From Seminavis robusta (lineage: Eukaryota > Bacillariophyta > Bacillariophyceae > Naviculales > Naviculaceae), in NCBI GenBank assembly GCA_903772945.1, contig CAICTM010000114.1, forward strand, positions 52,614 to 116,613: a stretch of 64,000 nucleotides of DNA. The letters are read 5' to 3'. The notes under the pieces are model-generated. The model saw nothing but the letters and a program-made list of their open reading frames with translations, made no database searches and was not told the DNA's origin. The position numbers were made by a program, and so were the translations under genes. Numbering within the stretch: the first letter of the stretch is position 1; every line of letters starts with the position of its first letter. Shown here piece after piece: positions 1-9,720 of the stretch.

Positions 1-2
1 AC

Positions 3-1133
3 TTCTTGCGTAGGGTGTGGCACAGAGCTGAAGCCTTTGGGTGGACCGACATTCTCTTCGTGACCGACGCAAGCGGAACGGCACGCAACATCACCAAGGA
101 GCACGGGTGCCTCACTATCGAACTCGTGAAAGCTCACGCACTCGTCTATCTGCGACAAGCCAATCGCAGACACCAAGCCTCAGCATGTCTCAGACAATTG
201 CTCATCGGATCAATTACCTCCAAACTAGCTGACCGACTCACCAACAAGAAAGAAAGCTACACAATCAATGCTGCTCCAGCAGCGCAAATTGGACAACCAG
301 CTCCAGCTCCCATTCCTACTGAGGACGGGACATGTATGCTTTTTGAAATCATCAAGCTTGTGTCAGTCGAGACCAAAGCAACAGTGGCTCTCATCTCAAA
401 GCGACTGGCCAACCTCGAAGTTGTCATGGAAGAGTGCAAGTCCAACATCGACGTCTTTAATGATGTCGTGGATGATTTGATCTCCCAGTTGGAAGCTCGT
501 GATGTTACCGTCCCGGACATGCTCAACCCCTTATTCGATGGGTACAGCAACTGCGCTGATGCCAACTTCGTCAAGTACATCGCGACCAAGAGAGATGCAT
601 ACTATGATGGCACATTGGTGATCACTCACTCGGCACTCATGGTGTCAGCCCTCGAGAAATACAAGATCATGAAGGATATGAAACTTTGGCTCAAGAAGTC
701 TGATGAGGAGCTAGAGCTGATCACGCTCAAAGCCGAACTAACCAAGCTCAAGACTGCTCCAAAGACTGCTCCTACCGCACGTAGTGGAGGAGATGGAAAG
801 GGAAAGAGTCAGAAGCAGAAGATGGACGACAAACACGCATGGAAGCTTGTCTCACCCAAGGAAGGAGAAGCGCAACAGAAGACTGTTAACGGCAAGAAGT
901 ACATCTATTGCCCTTACCATCAGACCACGAAGTGGGTTCTCGAAATCAACAATAAAGGGGTGGTCCATCGTACTGGTTGCGAGAAAATGAAGGAGGCACT
1001 TATCGCTGCCAAAGCAGCCAAGGAGAATCCAGCGGCTCCGGAACAGGAAGCAGCTGCTGCCGCCATGGCAAACGCCATTGAGGATGTTGGCACCGATACG
1101 TTGCTGCCCATCGTTGATGATGAAGAACTCTGA
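3..1133 (+). CDS. copia Gag-like protein, N-terminus outside window
   Basis: The frame is open at the left edge, so the true start is upstream. The protein is hydrophilic and helical, with a basic K/S/G-rich segment followed by a Cys-His cluster near 905-990 (CPYH, then H-x3-GC), which may be a variant of the gag zinc knuckle used to bind RNA. An Ala/Glu-rich acidic tail ends at a TGA at 1131-1133. Gag forms the cytoplasmic virus-like particle of the element. The pol frame begins about 265 bp later in a different frame, so pol is not a simple read-through of gag. The identification rests mainly on position upstream of pol. Confidence 0.75.
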   Translation, partial: FLRRVWHRAEAFGWTDILFVTDASGTARNITKEHGCLTIELVKAHALVYLRQANRRHQASACLRQLLIGSITSKLADRLTNKKESYTINAAPAAQIGQPAPAPIPTEDGTCMLFEIIKLVSVETKATVALISKRLANLEVVMEECKSNIDVFNDVVDDLISQLEARDVTVPDMLNPLFDGYSNCADANFVKYIATKRDAYYDGTLVITHSALMVSALEKYKIMKDMKLWLKKSDEELELITLKAELTKLKTAPKTAPTARSGGDGKGKSQKQKMDDKHAWKLVSPKEGEAQQKTVNGKKYIYCPYHQTTKWVLEINNKGVVHRTGCEKMKEALIAAKAAKENPAAPEQEAAAAAMANAIEDVGTDTLLPIVDDEEL

Positions 1134-1399
1134 TGGTGGCGGAGTGGAGGATATCTGTTGTACTTGATCGTAGCATACTGTAATCACTTTAGTGATCAAC
1201 TTTCAGTTACTTTTGTTCTTCAGCCTCTACTCTTAGCATCACTTGTAGCAAAGCTACTTGCCGCCATATCTTCTGGGAAACAGAAAGCCAAACGTCAGCT
1301 GCTCAAGTTAGAGTCCGTGGTTGACCAAATGGCAGAAGAGGCACAACTCAGTCAGACACTGCTCTTTTTGGCGGCACTAAACCTACCTGAACTGGGCAC

Positions 1400-4107
1400 G
1401 TGGTTCTGCGAATTTCACAGACAGCCGATGTCTTGGCTGGTGTTCGCCTCGTTGTTCAGCGCACCCATCCATGTTTGGATGCACGTGGTTGCACTGACAA
1501 TTTCAAGCGCTATGGACGCTACTCTCTTTGCTGCGCAAGTACCGAATGCGGAACAGCAATTTGTACATTCAGTGCCCTCACTCGGTCACTGCTCCTTTGG
1601 GGAATGCAACCCTCGGAGCCGCCTCCTTACGTCCCAAAGCGACTCAGGAACAGGCCTTCACTCCTTTCGAGAACAGCAAGGACCGCGGCGGAATCAGCTA
1701 AGAATTGGGCGTGGCACGCAATCAGCACGGTAGTGTTGATCACGCAACTGGCACACTTGGCCTCAGAAGAGACGGCTAGGGCGCCACAAGAAGAACGACA
1801 GAACCGACAATCAATGGATGAGCCGTTCCTGGATCAAGAAGAAGAATTCGAGGGTCCATATGCCGAAGCATGTGGCAAATATCGCCGTGGCACAGTTCCG
1901 ACCATGATGATGGATTGGACACCGCCAGAGACAGACATCAGGCCGACCGTGTTTGAGCTTTTTATACGTTTCCTTTTGGTGCTAAAAGGGGGCTTGGGGG
2001 TACTGATGGAAGAGAGTAACCCCATTGTGGCGTGGCAATTTGTTGCCTGCTCTTTGTCAGGGCAGGTTGGTGGAAACGCGGAAGATCATCAGTATGACGC
2101 CGATTCAGTGCTCATAGCTATAGACAACTGTTCGTCCCGGTGCATCACCAACTGCATGAAGGATTTCATAGAGGAACCAGTCAAGGTTAATATCAAGGTG
2201 CAAGGAATTGGCGGGACGGTCATGGCTACTTACAGGGGCACAGTGCGATGGTCAATTGAAGATGACTCAGGAAGGGTACATCATTTCGTCATCCCACACA
2301 CCTACTACAATCCGTCCACGCCTTACAGACTGCTATCGCCTCAACACTGGGCGCAAACAGCCAGAGACAACCAACCAGAGCAGAGAGGAACTTGGTGTGC
2401 CACCTATGAGGACGCAGTCGAACTGTTCTGGAAACAAAGGCAGTTCAAGAGAGTTATCCAGCTCTCTGCCAGCAACAATATTGCGTTGGTCAGGAGTGCT
2501 CCTTCTTTTTCGAAGTTGCACGCCTTCTGCGTGGAGATTGCGCCCGTATTGGAGAGCGAACAATCAACGTTGGAAGTCGACGAGGCCGAATTCATGTGCT
2601 ATCCAGCTGTCTCCGTCACGGATGATGACGCATCTGTCACTTCCCTTGAGTCGTTCGACGACGACTCACTGGATGATTTAGATCGTCTGCATCCTGACCT
2701 CCCGAGAGGAGTACAGGAGCATGGAAAGCGATCTGAGTCTTTCCAGAAAGCAATTACCGAGGCATTCAAAATGGGCAAGGACCTCAACAAGATTGCTCAG
2801 ACGCCCGTGGTGGACCATGACTACACAGAGTACATGGACAGCAGCACCGATATACTGGCTTGGCACTACCGGCTGGGACACCTGTCTTTCGACAGGATCA
2901 GGAAGCTGGCACAGAGAGGAGCGTTGCCAGCAGCACTGATCAAAGCCAGGGCACCAAAATGTGCAAGTTGCATGTTTGGCAAAGCCACGAAGAGACCGTG
3001 GAGATCTAGGACACCGGTCAACCAAAACAGGGACATGGTACCCAACGCCATTACTTCAGGCAGTGTGGTAGGAGTGGATCAACTCATATCGTCCACCCCA
3101 GGGCTCATTGCGCAGATGAGAGGCTTCCTGACCAGGAAGCGCTACACCGTCAGCACCGTCTTTGTGGACCATTACAGTGGGCTGTCATACGTTCATTTCC
3201 AGACGTCCACTTCCGCGGAACAAACCATACTCGCGAAGAAAGCATTCGAGAGATATGCCAGCACATTCGGCGTGTCAGTGAGACATTACCATGCCGACAA
3301 TGGGATTTTCGACAGCAAAGCCTTTGTGGAAGAAGTGCATCGGAGCGGACAGACCATCACTTATGCGGCCGTGAATGCACATCACATGAACGGCAGAGCG
3401 GAGAAGAAGATACGTGACCTTCAGGAGGCGGCAAGGACCATGATCCTGCACGCCAAGCAACGGTGGCCAAACGCCATCACAGCACATCTTTGGCCGTATG
3501 CAGTTCGGTATGCAAACGACGTGGCCAACTCCACTCCGTTGCTCAAAGGGAAGGAGCATGTGTCCCCGGTAGAGTTATTCTCTGGGGTAGACGTCAAGCC
3601 GAAAGTGAAGAATGCGCACACTTTCGGCTCACCAGTTTACGTATTGGACGATAGGGCGCAACAAGGAAAGCCCATGCCCAAGTGGGAACACAAGTCGAGG
3701 GTGGGAGTCTATTTGGGACTGTCGCCGCGGCACTCGAGGAAAGTGGCATTAGTTTTGAGTCTCAAGACAGGGCTCGTATCGCCGCAGTTTCACTGCCAAT
3801 TTGACGACCTTTGCGACACGCTCAGGAAGGGCAAAGGCATGTCGTTGCCGCCGTCTAAGTGGCAGGAGAAGGCTGGTTTCGTGGAGCAAGAGGATGTAGC
3901 AGCGGTGGTTGATCGTCATCGTGGAGAATTGAAGGAAACGGATAACGCGAATCGACCTTCTTCTGTGAATCAACCTGACTCCAGTCACGAGGCGAACATT
4001 GGAGGCCCAACGCACGACTCACCACCCATACGCGCGGAAGACATATTGCTCGAGGACTTCGGTATTCGCGGACAAGCCAATGACAGCGGCAACGAAGAGA
4101 GGCCGAT

Positions 4108-4165
<58 letters not shown>

Positions 4166-6181
4166 CGACAGCAATCGGGATCTGGTGAGGCCCAGCCGAC
4201 AGCGGCAGGGCGCGAGAGAAGGACCCGAAGAGGGCGCGAAATTCGTCTACCAGAGAGACTGAGGAAGGACTATGAAGTCTCATTTGCGGCGGTCCCTTGG
4301 GAGGTGTTCCACGTTGACGGGTATCGCATCCAGGATGAGATGGACGACCCAATTGCATTCGCGGCTTCCAACAACCCGGACATCATGTACATCGACGGGG
4401 CCATGGAAGCCGAAGATTCCAAGCAGTTCAAAGAGGCCATGGTGAAGGAAGTGGATTGTCACAGCGACTGGAAGCATTGGAAGATTGTCCCGAAGTCGGT
4501 GGTTCCTAAAGGAACAAAGCTTTTGCCCTCCGTTTGGGCATTCAGGCGAAAGCGCAGAATAGCCACACAGGAAGTGTACAAGTGGAAGGCCAGGCTCAAT
4601 GTGCATGGAGGAAAACAAACGAAGTTTGTCAACTACTGGGAAACCTATTCGCCAGTTGTTGGATGGACAACGATACGTACGTTCCTAGTGCTCATGCTCG
4701 TGAACAATTGGAAATCCAGGCAGATCGATTTCGTGCTTGCTTTCCCGCAGGCAGACATCGAGTGCGCTATGTACATGGAGGTTCCACAAGGATTCAGCGT
4801 TGAGGTCGGCGCTGGAAAGCCGGTCCTGAAGCAAACAAGCAACAAACGTCGTTATCACGGAGATCATTGTCTACTGCTGGAAAAGAACCTTTACGGTCAA
4901 AAGCAGGCAGGACGCGTGTGGAACAGATATATGCACGACGGGTTGCTGGCACGTGGTTTCGTACAGAGTGAGATTGACATGTGCCTATACTACAAAGGGT
5001 CTGTTGTGCTACTTATCTACATTGACGACGGCATCTTCATCGCGCCCACCGAGAAGGAAATCGACCAAGCGTACGACTCATTGTCCAAGCCTTTCGTGGC
5101 CGAAGACGGGACGGAGTACAGAGCGTTCAGTATGACAAACGAAGGTTCTCTCTCTGACTATTTGGGAGTCAAGGTGGAAAGGCTGGCGAATGGATTGATC
5201 AAGTTGTCGCAACCACACTTGATAAAACAGATCCTAAGTGATGTTGGCTACAGTGAAAACACCAAGTCACAGAAGACTCCGGCGCTGTCTACGGTGAACC
5301 TACACAGAGACGTGGCTGGCAACGACATGGACGAAGAATGGCAGTATAGAAGTGTGATAGGCAAACTCAATTTTCTTGAGAAGTCGACACGCCCGGACAT
5401 AGCCTACGCCGTCCATCAGTGCGCAAGGTTCTCAGCGGAACCAAAGGAGTCTCATGCCACCGCTGTCAAACGAATAGCCAGATATCTCGTTGGTACGGCA
5501 GAAAAGGGGATCATTCTCAATCCACAGGCTTGTGATTTTGATGTGTTCGTGGATGCCGATTTCGTAGGCAACTGGAACAGAGCTACTGCTGATGTAGACC
5601 CAGGTACGGCTCGTTCCAGGACAGGCTTCGTCCTCATGTATGCTGGTTGTCCTGTTACTTGGGGATCGAAACTACAAAAGGAAGTGGCCTTATCCACTAC
5701 CGAGGCTGAGTACAATGCCTTGTCTGAGGCTTTGCGAGAAGTTATATGTCTCATGCACCTGACCGAAGAGTCAAGGAAACAACTACAGTGGAAGACACAT
5801 GAGAGGCCACCCGTCGTCCATTGCAAGGTGTTCGAAGACAACAGTGGAGCGCTGGAAATGGCTAGGGAGCCGAAAATGCGGCCCAGGACAAAGCACATCT
5901 GCGTCAAGGTCCATCACTTCCGTGACTACGTTCGAAGCAAGAAAATTACAATACACAAAATACCCAGCAGGTATCAGTTGGCAGATATCGCCACTAAACC
6001 TCAACCTCTTGCGTTGTTCGAGTCGCAACGAGAGAGTATTCTTCAGTGGGAGGCAGAGACAATGACGAAGGAACAGTTGTTGCAGCCAGTAAAGCATCTG
6101 AGGGCGTGTGAGATTGTGAGAGATCATGAGATGCTCAACAACCTGGCTAGTCAGCCTGCTTCCTGCCCTGCTAAAGCATGA
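1400..6181 (+). CDS. copia Pol polyprotein (protease, integrase, RT, RNase H)
   Basis: The open frame follows a stop at 1388-1390 and has no early ATG in the first 60 codons, so the translated start is uncertain. Domains in order: a protease-like segment with DNCSS at residues 242-246 (nt 2123) instead of the usual D-S/T-G; a gag-pre-integrase region with an H...CASC zinc cluster (about 2860-2990); an integrase core with D in VDHYS, D in HADNG and E in GRAEKK (about 3160-3410); a reverse transcriptase with YIDD at 5018-5029; and an RNase H with VDADF and STTEAEYNAL (about 5545-5740). The product copies element RNA and integrates the cDNA. A polyglutamine tract sits between integrase and RT. 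All catalytic blocks except the protease look canonical. Confidence 0.93.
4109..4167 (+). repeat. (CAA)n microsatellite inside pol
   Basis: About twenty CAA codons in a row encode a polyglutamine linker between the integrase and reverse transcriptase regions. It is in frame and does not break pol. On the other strand it creates a spurious polyvaline frame. Confidence 0.95.
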
Positions 6182-6351
6182 ACATGTTCAACTGCTCCCA
6201 ATTGAATAGTTGAATGATCAACAGTTGAGGATAGACAAACTAATGAGTAATATAGTCACAATATAGCATTCAAACCCTCAAAAGACGGAGACGAAGACAA
6301 AGACAAAGAAGAAGAAGTACAGTGTAGAAGCCCCATCCAACCATCTTGACC
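6182..6351. other. Junction between copia pol and next gene
   Basis: Short AT-rich sequence with repeated TTGA/TCAA words (6185-6225), then a purine-rich GAAGAC/AAAGAC tract just before the ATG at 6352. It must hold the promoter of the downstream gene and any remaining 3' LTR. No TG...CA-bounded LTR could be defined without the 5' copy. Confidence 0.6.
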
Positions 6352-7284
6352 ATGTCCTATCCGTATAACAACAATGCTGCCGGTGGATCCAATCCAGGCG
6401 TGTACATCCCTGGCCAGCCGAAGCAGCAGCAGCCACAGCAACAGGGTGGCTATCAGCCCTCTCCGGCAGCGTATGGGACTTCGCATGGCTATCAGCCCTC
6501 TCAGCAAGCGCAGTCGTATGGATATGTTCCCAACCAACAGCAGACTTACCAGCAACCGCAGAGCTACAGCTACACTCCAACTCAGACGTCCTATCAACCA
6601 CAGACATCCTATCAGCCACAAGCAACTCAAACCTACGCGCCGACACCTTCTTACCAGCAGCAACCAACACCAGCCAGTGCCACATCCCCTGCTGCTACTG
6701 CGGCAGTCCCTTCCAGCACCACCAAGAGCCCCACAGACATTAGTCTCGTGGTAGTGGCCACCACTAGTAGTGGAGCCCCCACCACCATTCAAATGGAAGT
6801 GGATCCAACCGATACCACACTGGGAGACATTACCGAAATGATTGCCGATGAAATTGGAATTCCTGCACAGCTACAACTCATCAAGTACAAGAACAAAAAC
6901 ATGGACAGTCGAACATTGACACTCAAACAACTCAATTTTCCAGACAAGAGTCAGTTGGCTGTGTCACAGAAACAGCAGCCTTCTACTAATACAAATCAAG
7001 CTGCTGGTAGTACTGGTACTAGACCACAACAACAACAACAAAATCAACCCGAAGGAAATGAAGCTCTGCGAGCCGAATTTGACAAGATTGATTTGGACAA
7101 GAGTGGAACCATTGATCAAAAGGAACTCTCCAAGGTCTTTTTGGGATGGGCACCGGCATCACTCGTCAAAAAGGCAATGGCCATGGCCGACACCAATCGA
7201 GATGGGAAAATTGATTTTGAAGAATTTTGCAAAATTAGAAAACAACTGGGAGGAGGGTCCAAAAAGGGTGGTGGTAAAAAGTAA
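6352..7284 (+). CDS. Ubiquitin-like / EF-hand pair protein with Q-rich N-terminus
   Basis: The ATG at 6352 lies in a good context (GACCATGTCC); the frame extends two codons further but without an ATG. The 310-aa protein has three parts. Residues 1-125 are rich in Q, Y, P and S with repeated YQP/SYQPQ units, prion-like in composition. Residues about 129-205 resemble a ubiquitin-like beta-grasp fold (hydrophobic strands, IPAQLQLIKYKNK, RTLTLKQLNF). Residues 240-300 hold two canonical EF-hand loops, DLDKSGTIDQKE at 247-258 and DTNRDGKIDFEE at 280-291, each with acidic residues at positions 1, 3 (or N), 9 and 12. The tail is G/K-rich. A Ca2+ sensor that may be recruited to condensates is an inference; the EF-hands are certain. 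Confidence 0.85.
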   Translation: MSYPYNNNAAGGSNPGVYIPGQPKQQQPQQQGGYQPSPAAYGTSHGYQPSQQAQSYGYVPNQQQTYQQPQSYSYTPTQTSYQPQTSYQPQATQTYAPTPSYQQQPTPASATSPAATAAVPSSTTKSPTDISLVVVATTSSGAPTTIQMEVDPTDTTLGDITEMIADEIGIPAQLQLIKYKNKNMDSRTLTLKQLNFPDKSQLAVSQKQQPSTNTNQAAGSTGTRPQQQQQNQPEGNEALRAEFDKIDLDKSGTIDQKELSKVFLGWAPASLVKKAMAMADTNRDGKIDFEEFCKIRKQLGGGSKKGGGKK

Positions 7285-7987
7285 GAATGAAACGCAACAA
7301 TGGGTCAGAGCAAGTTTTCAGAAGGGATCTTCCTGTGGAGTTCAGTAGTGATACGGATGGCATTATTTACTGGAGCTTGCATTTATTTAGCTCTTTGCAC
7401 TAGTCTTCCATCTTTTCTGCTGAGTATACAGTGTAGCAGGAACACTGAATCAATCGTCACGACGTACATACAGCCTTTGTTCTTTTCCCATTCTTCAGAA
7501 GCTGCCATGCCATCGAAACCTGTCTCCGCCCTCATGCATGTGCTCCCTAGCTTGCTCTAATCCAATCTGGTGTCATGTGCGCCGCATTGCTTTCTCTTGG
7601 CATGCAGGCAACCAAACGTCACTGAAACCCACGGCACAATACAGTATGGAATTGAATCAGCTGACCCTGCAGGAACTCTGCGGGTCGACCACCGGTAGTA
7701 CCGTACTGCGTTGCGGTGCACTCAAAGTAGTCTAGCTGCGGCTGGAGTACACCGCCACTGGCTGGCGGAAAGCTATCCTTTAGCATACCTGGTATGGTAC
7801 CGGTACCGGTACGTGTACTCTGCTAAAACCCCTACCTGCTTCTGTGTGGTTAGCTTTGACCCTACTTGGCTGGTGGCGCTCTTGGGTTTTATTCACGATT
7901 TTGGTGGGAATCGAATCGAGAGTACCTCCAACGAACCAAGCCAAACAGATACTTTACTCGTGTAGTACAGCACCAGCGGAAGGGACA
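7285..7987. other. Intergenic, EF-hand gene to PPAT-like gene
   Basis: No supported gene. Contains a run of overlapping GGTACC/ACCGGT palindromes at about 7796-7813. The last 100 bp must include the promoter of the plus-strand gene starting at 7988. Confidence 0.6.
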
Positions 7988-8901
7988 ATGGACATCGACG
8001 GCGAGGGGCTCTTGTTGGAGCGAGTGTTGGAATGGATGATAATCGGTTTGGTAGGGTCCATCATTGTTTCGGCTTGGCTCTTGATTCCTCCCATTCTGCG
8101 GCCCACAGTCATTGCGTACCCATGGAGAATGCCAGAATCGTACTCGTATCGTGAGCGAGACAAGACCCGGACTGTAGTGCTAGCTGGTTCCTTTAACCCT
8201 CCCCACTTTGGGCACCTGGCCATGCTTGAATATCTTTCCAAGAGGTATGAACACTGAAAGCTGATTGGTGAAAGATGACGGAAGAATGTTGTAGCTCAAA
8301 AGATCTCCCATTCTTTCGCTGCTACTACTGTACTAGGTACAAGCAAGTCATTGTTGTAATCGGGATAAATCCGAACAAGATCTATGCGGTAACACCTGCT
8401 CAGAGAGTGGAACTACTGCGCAAAATGCTACAGGTGAAGAAGCTCGATAAGAATATTCGCGTAGAAGGTGCGTTTCCTTAGTAGCGAAGTGCCTTCGGTT
8501 TGTGAACGTGGTAATCTCATCAAATCGAACCTTTGTGTGGATTCAATACCAAAGTCTACGCTGGCTATATCTGGAGATATGCAAGGCAGCAAGGGGCAAC
8601 AATATTCTTTCGGGGAATTCGTAGTTGGGAAAGGGACGGAAAAGAAGAACGGAGTCTGCAAATACTTAACACTTGGGGCCCACTCGTTTGTGGACCGTTT
8701 GTTTGGCCATTGCCGACAATTTTCCTTGAAGGAAAGCCAGAATACAACCATATATCTTCCACTTTAATTCGAGATCTTACCAAGGATATGGCAGGCACAG
8801 AGTCTGAGCACGTGGAACAGTCCTTACAGGATCTGGTGCCACCCGAAGTGGCCAAGGAATTGTCGGAACTGTACTCCAAAGAAGCCAAGAAAGCAAGCTA
8901 A
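7988..8901 (+). CDS. Membrane-anchored phosphopantetheine adenylyltransferase-like protein (3 exons)
   Basis: Exons 7988-8244, 8337-8467 and 8555-8901 are joined by GT-AG introns of 92 and 87 nt; frame and homology agree at both joints, giving 244 aa. Residues 17-37 form a transmembrane helix. The rest is a nucleotidyltransferase fold: GSFNPPHFGH with the HxGH ATP site at 73-76, INPNKIYAVTPAQRVELL, then ARQQGATIFFRGIR, which matches the bacterial CoaD family (ARNQHATVLIRGLR), and HISSTLIRD, the SSTxIR phosphate-binding motif. CoaD makes dephospho-CoA from ATP and 4'-phosphopantetheine. The SSTLIRD block is also shared with NMN adenylyltransferases, so substrate is not proven. The anchor is unusual for CoaD, which is normally a soluble protein of about 160 aa. 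Confidence 0.82.
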
Positions 8902-8941
8902 CTGCATCTCCAAAGAAGCCAAGAAAGCAAGCTAACTGCAT
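8874..8941 (+). repeat. 34-bp perfect tandem duplication over the PPAT-like stop codon
   Basis: Two identical 34-bp copies, 8874-8907 and 8908-8941. The first encodes the last residues and TAA stop; the second lies in the 3' UTR and repeats the C-terminal codons and the stop. Confidence 0.95.
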
Positions 8942-9720
8942 TGCAGGCTGTAGACGGATGACGCCAACTGGAGACTGGTTCATTCGACCAGTATGTACTG
9001 AGTACCGTTCTTCGTTCCTAATAATGCATGGTTCTGACTGCAAAGTCGGGTGTGCAAAATTTGTCCAAAGAGCTGCTGACACACATTGTAAATTCCATTA
9101 CAACATGTATTCCCTATAGTTACAAGTTATAGACTACTAAAAGTACTGCGAAAATAACCCCTGATCCGCTGTGTTCCTCTGAGCCAACCACAGGCATAGT
9201 TATCGCCTCCCATAGTTATCGCCTCCGCAGGGCTCCAAAGGACCGATGAAAAGGCAAACTTTTGTGTGCAGCCTCGATACCGCACCAATTCAATTCTGTT
9301 CTATCCGACGATACGAGCAGATTGATGGTTTTCCGGGTTCCACGATTTGATTCGATTGTCATTCCTTCAATTTCATGTGGACAAACTCGGATGTACCGGA
9401 GCTCAGAACGACGACCCGACCGTGTTGCTCGAGACTTTACATCAATTCCGTCAACGGTGGTCTGGAGCCACGAGAGATTCTGAGCCAAGATCACGAGGAT
9501 TGCAGGCTGGACAGCGGTTCCTCTTGCCGGACGCCAATGATCGCCAGGAACCTCGATGGACCGGTTGGGAACATCAGGGTGATATGGTTGGGCATAGACT
9601 CCCTCACTCCCAATTCATTGGTTGGTCCAAATATCGTTGAAGATCGTCGATCCAATTGTCCAGCGCCCGCTTACTTCTGGGTCAACCCTTGGCTCAAGCC
9701 GGTGCAGCAGCATCAAATGT
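8942..9720. other. Intergenic between convergent genes
   Basis: Separates the 3' ends of the PPAT-like gene and the minus-strand gene ending at 9721. A perfect 16-bp tandem repeat lies at 9195-9210 and 9211-9226. Several open frames cross 9216-9640 on both strands, none with a recognisable domain. Confidence 0.6.

Larger units (their letters stand above)
1..6181 (+). mobile_element. Ty1/copia LTR retrotransposon, 5' part outside window
   Basis: Gag and pol reading frames follow one another on the plus strand, and pol has the order protease, integrase, reverse transcriptase, RNase H, which defines Ty1/copia rather than gypsy elements. The 5' LTR and the start of gag lie before the window. I could not delimit a 3' LTR: only about 170 bp separate the pol stop from the next gene's ATG at 6352, so the 3' LTR is either very short, truncated or overlaps that gene's promoter. 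Pol is open for almost 1,600 codons, so the copy is recent or under selection. Confidence 0.93.

Noticed and set aside
3855-4358. Minus-strand frame with a polyvaline run
   Set aside because: It is the complement of the polyglutamine CAA repeat in pol and has no other feature.
6182-6351. 3' LTR of the copia element
   Set aside because: The 5' LTR is outside the window, so no pair can be compared, and no convincing TG...CA block fits before the next gene.
9216-9640. Overlapping frames of 70-97 codons on both strands
   Set aside because: No domain and no consistent strand; could be chance. A short minus-strand stretch near 9602-9672 looks coding-like but has no acceptable exon borders.
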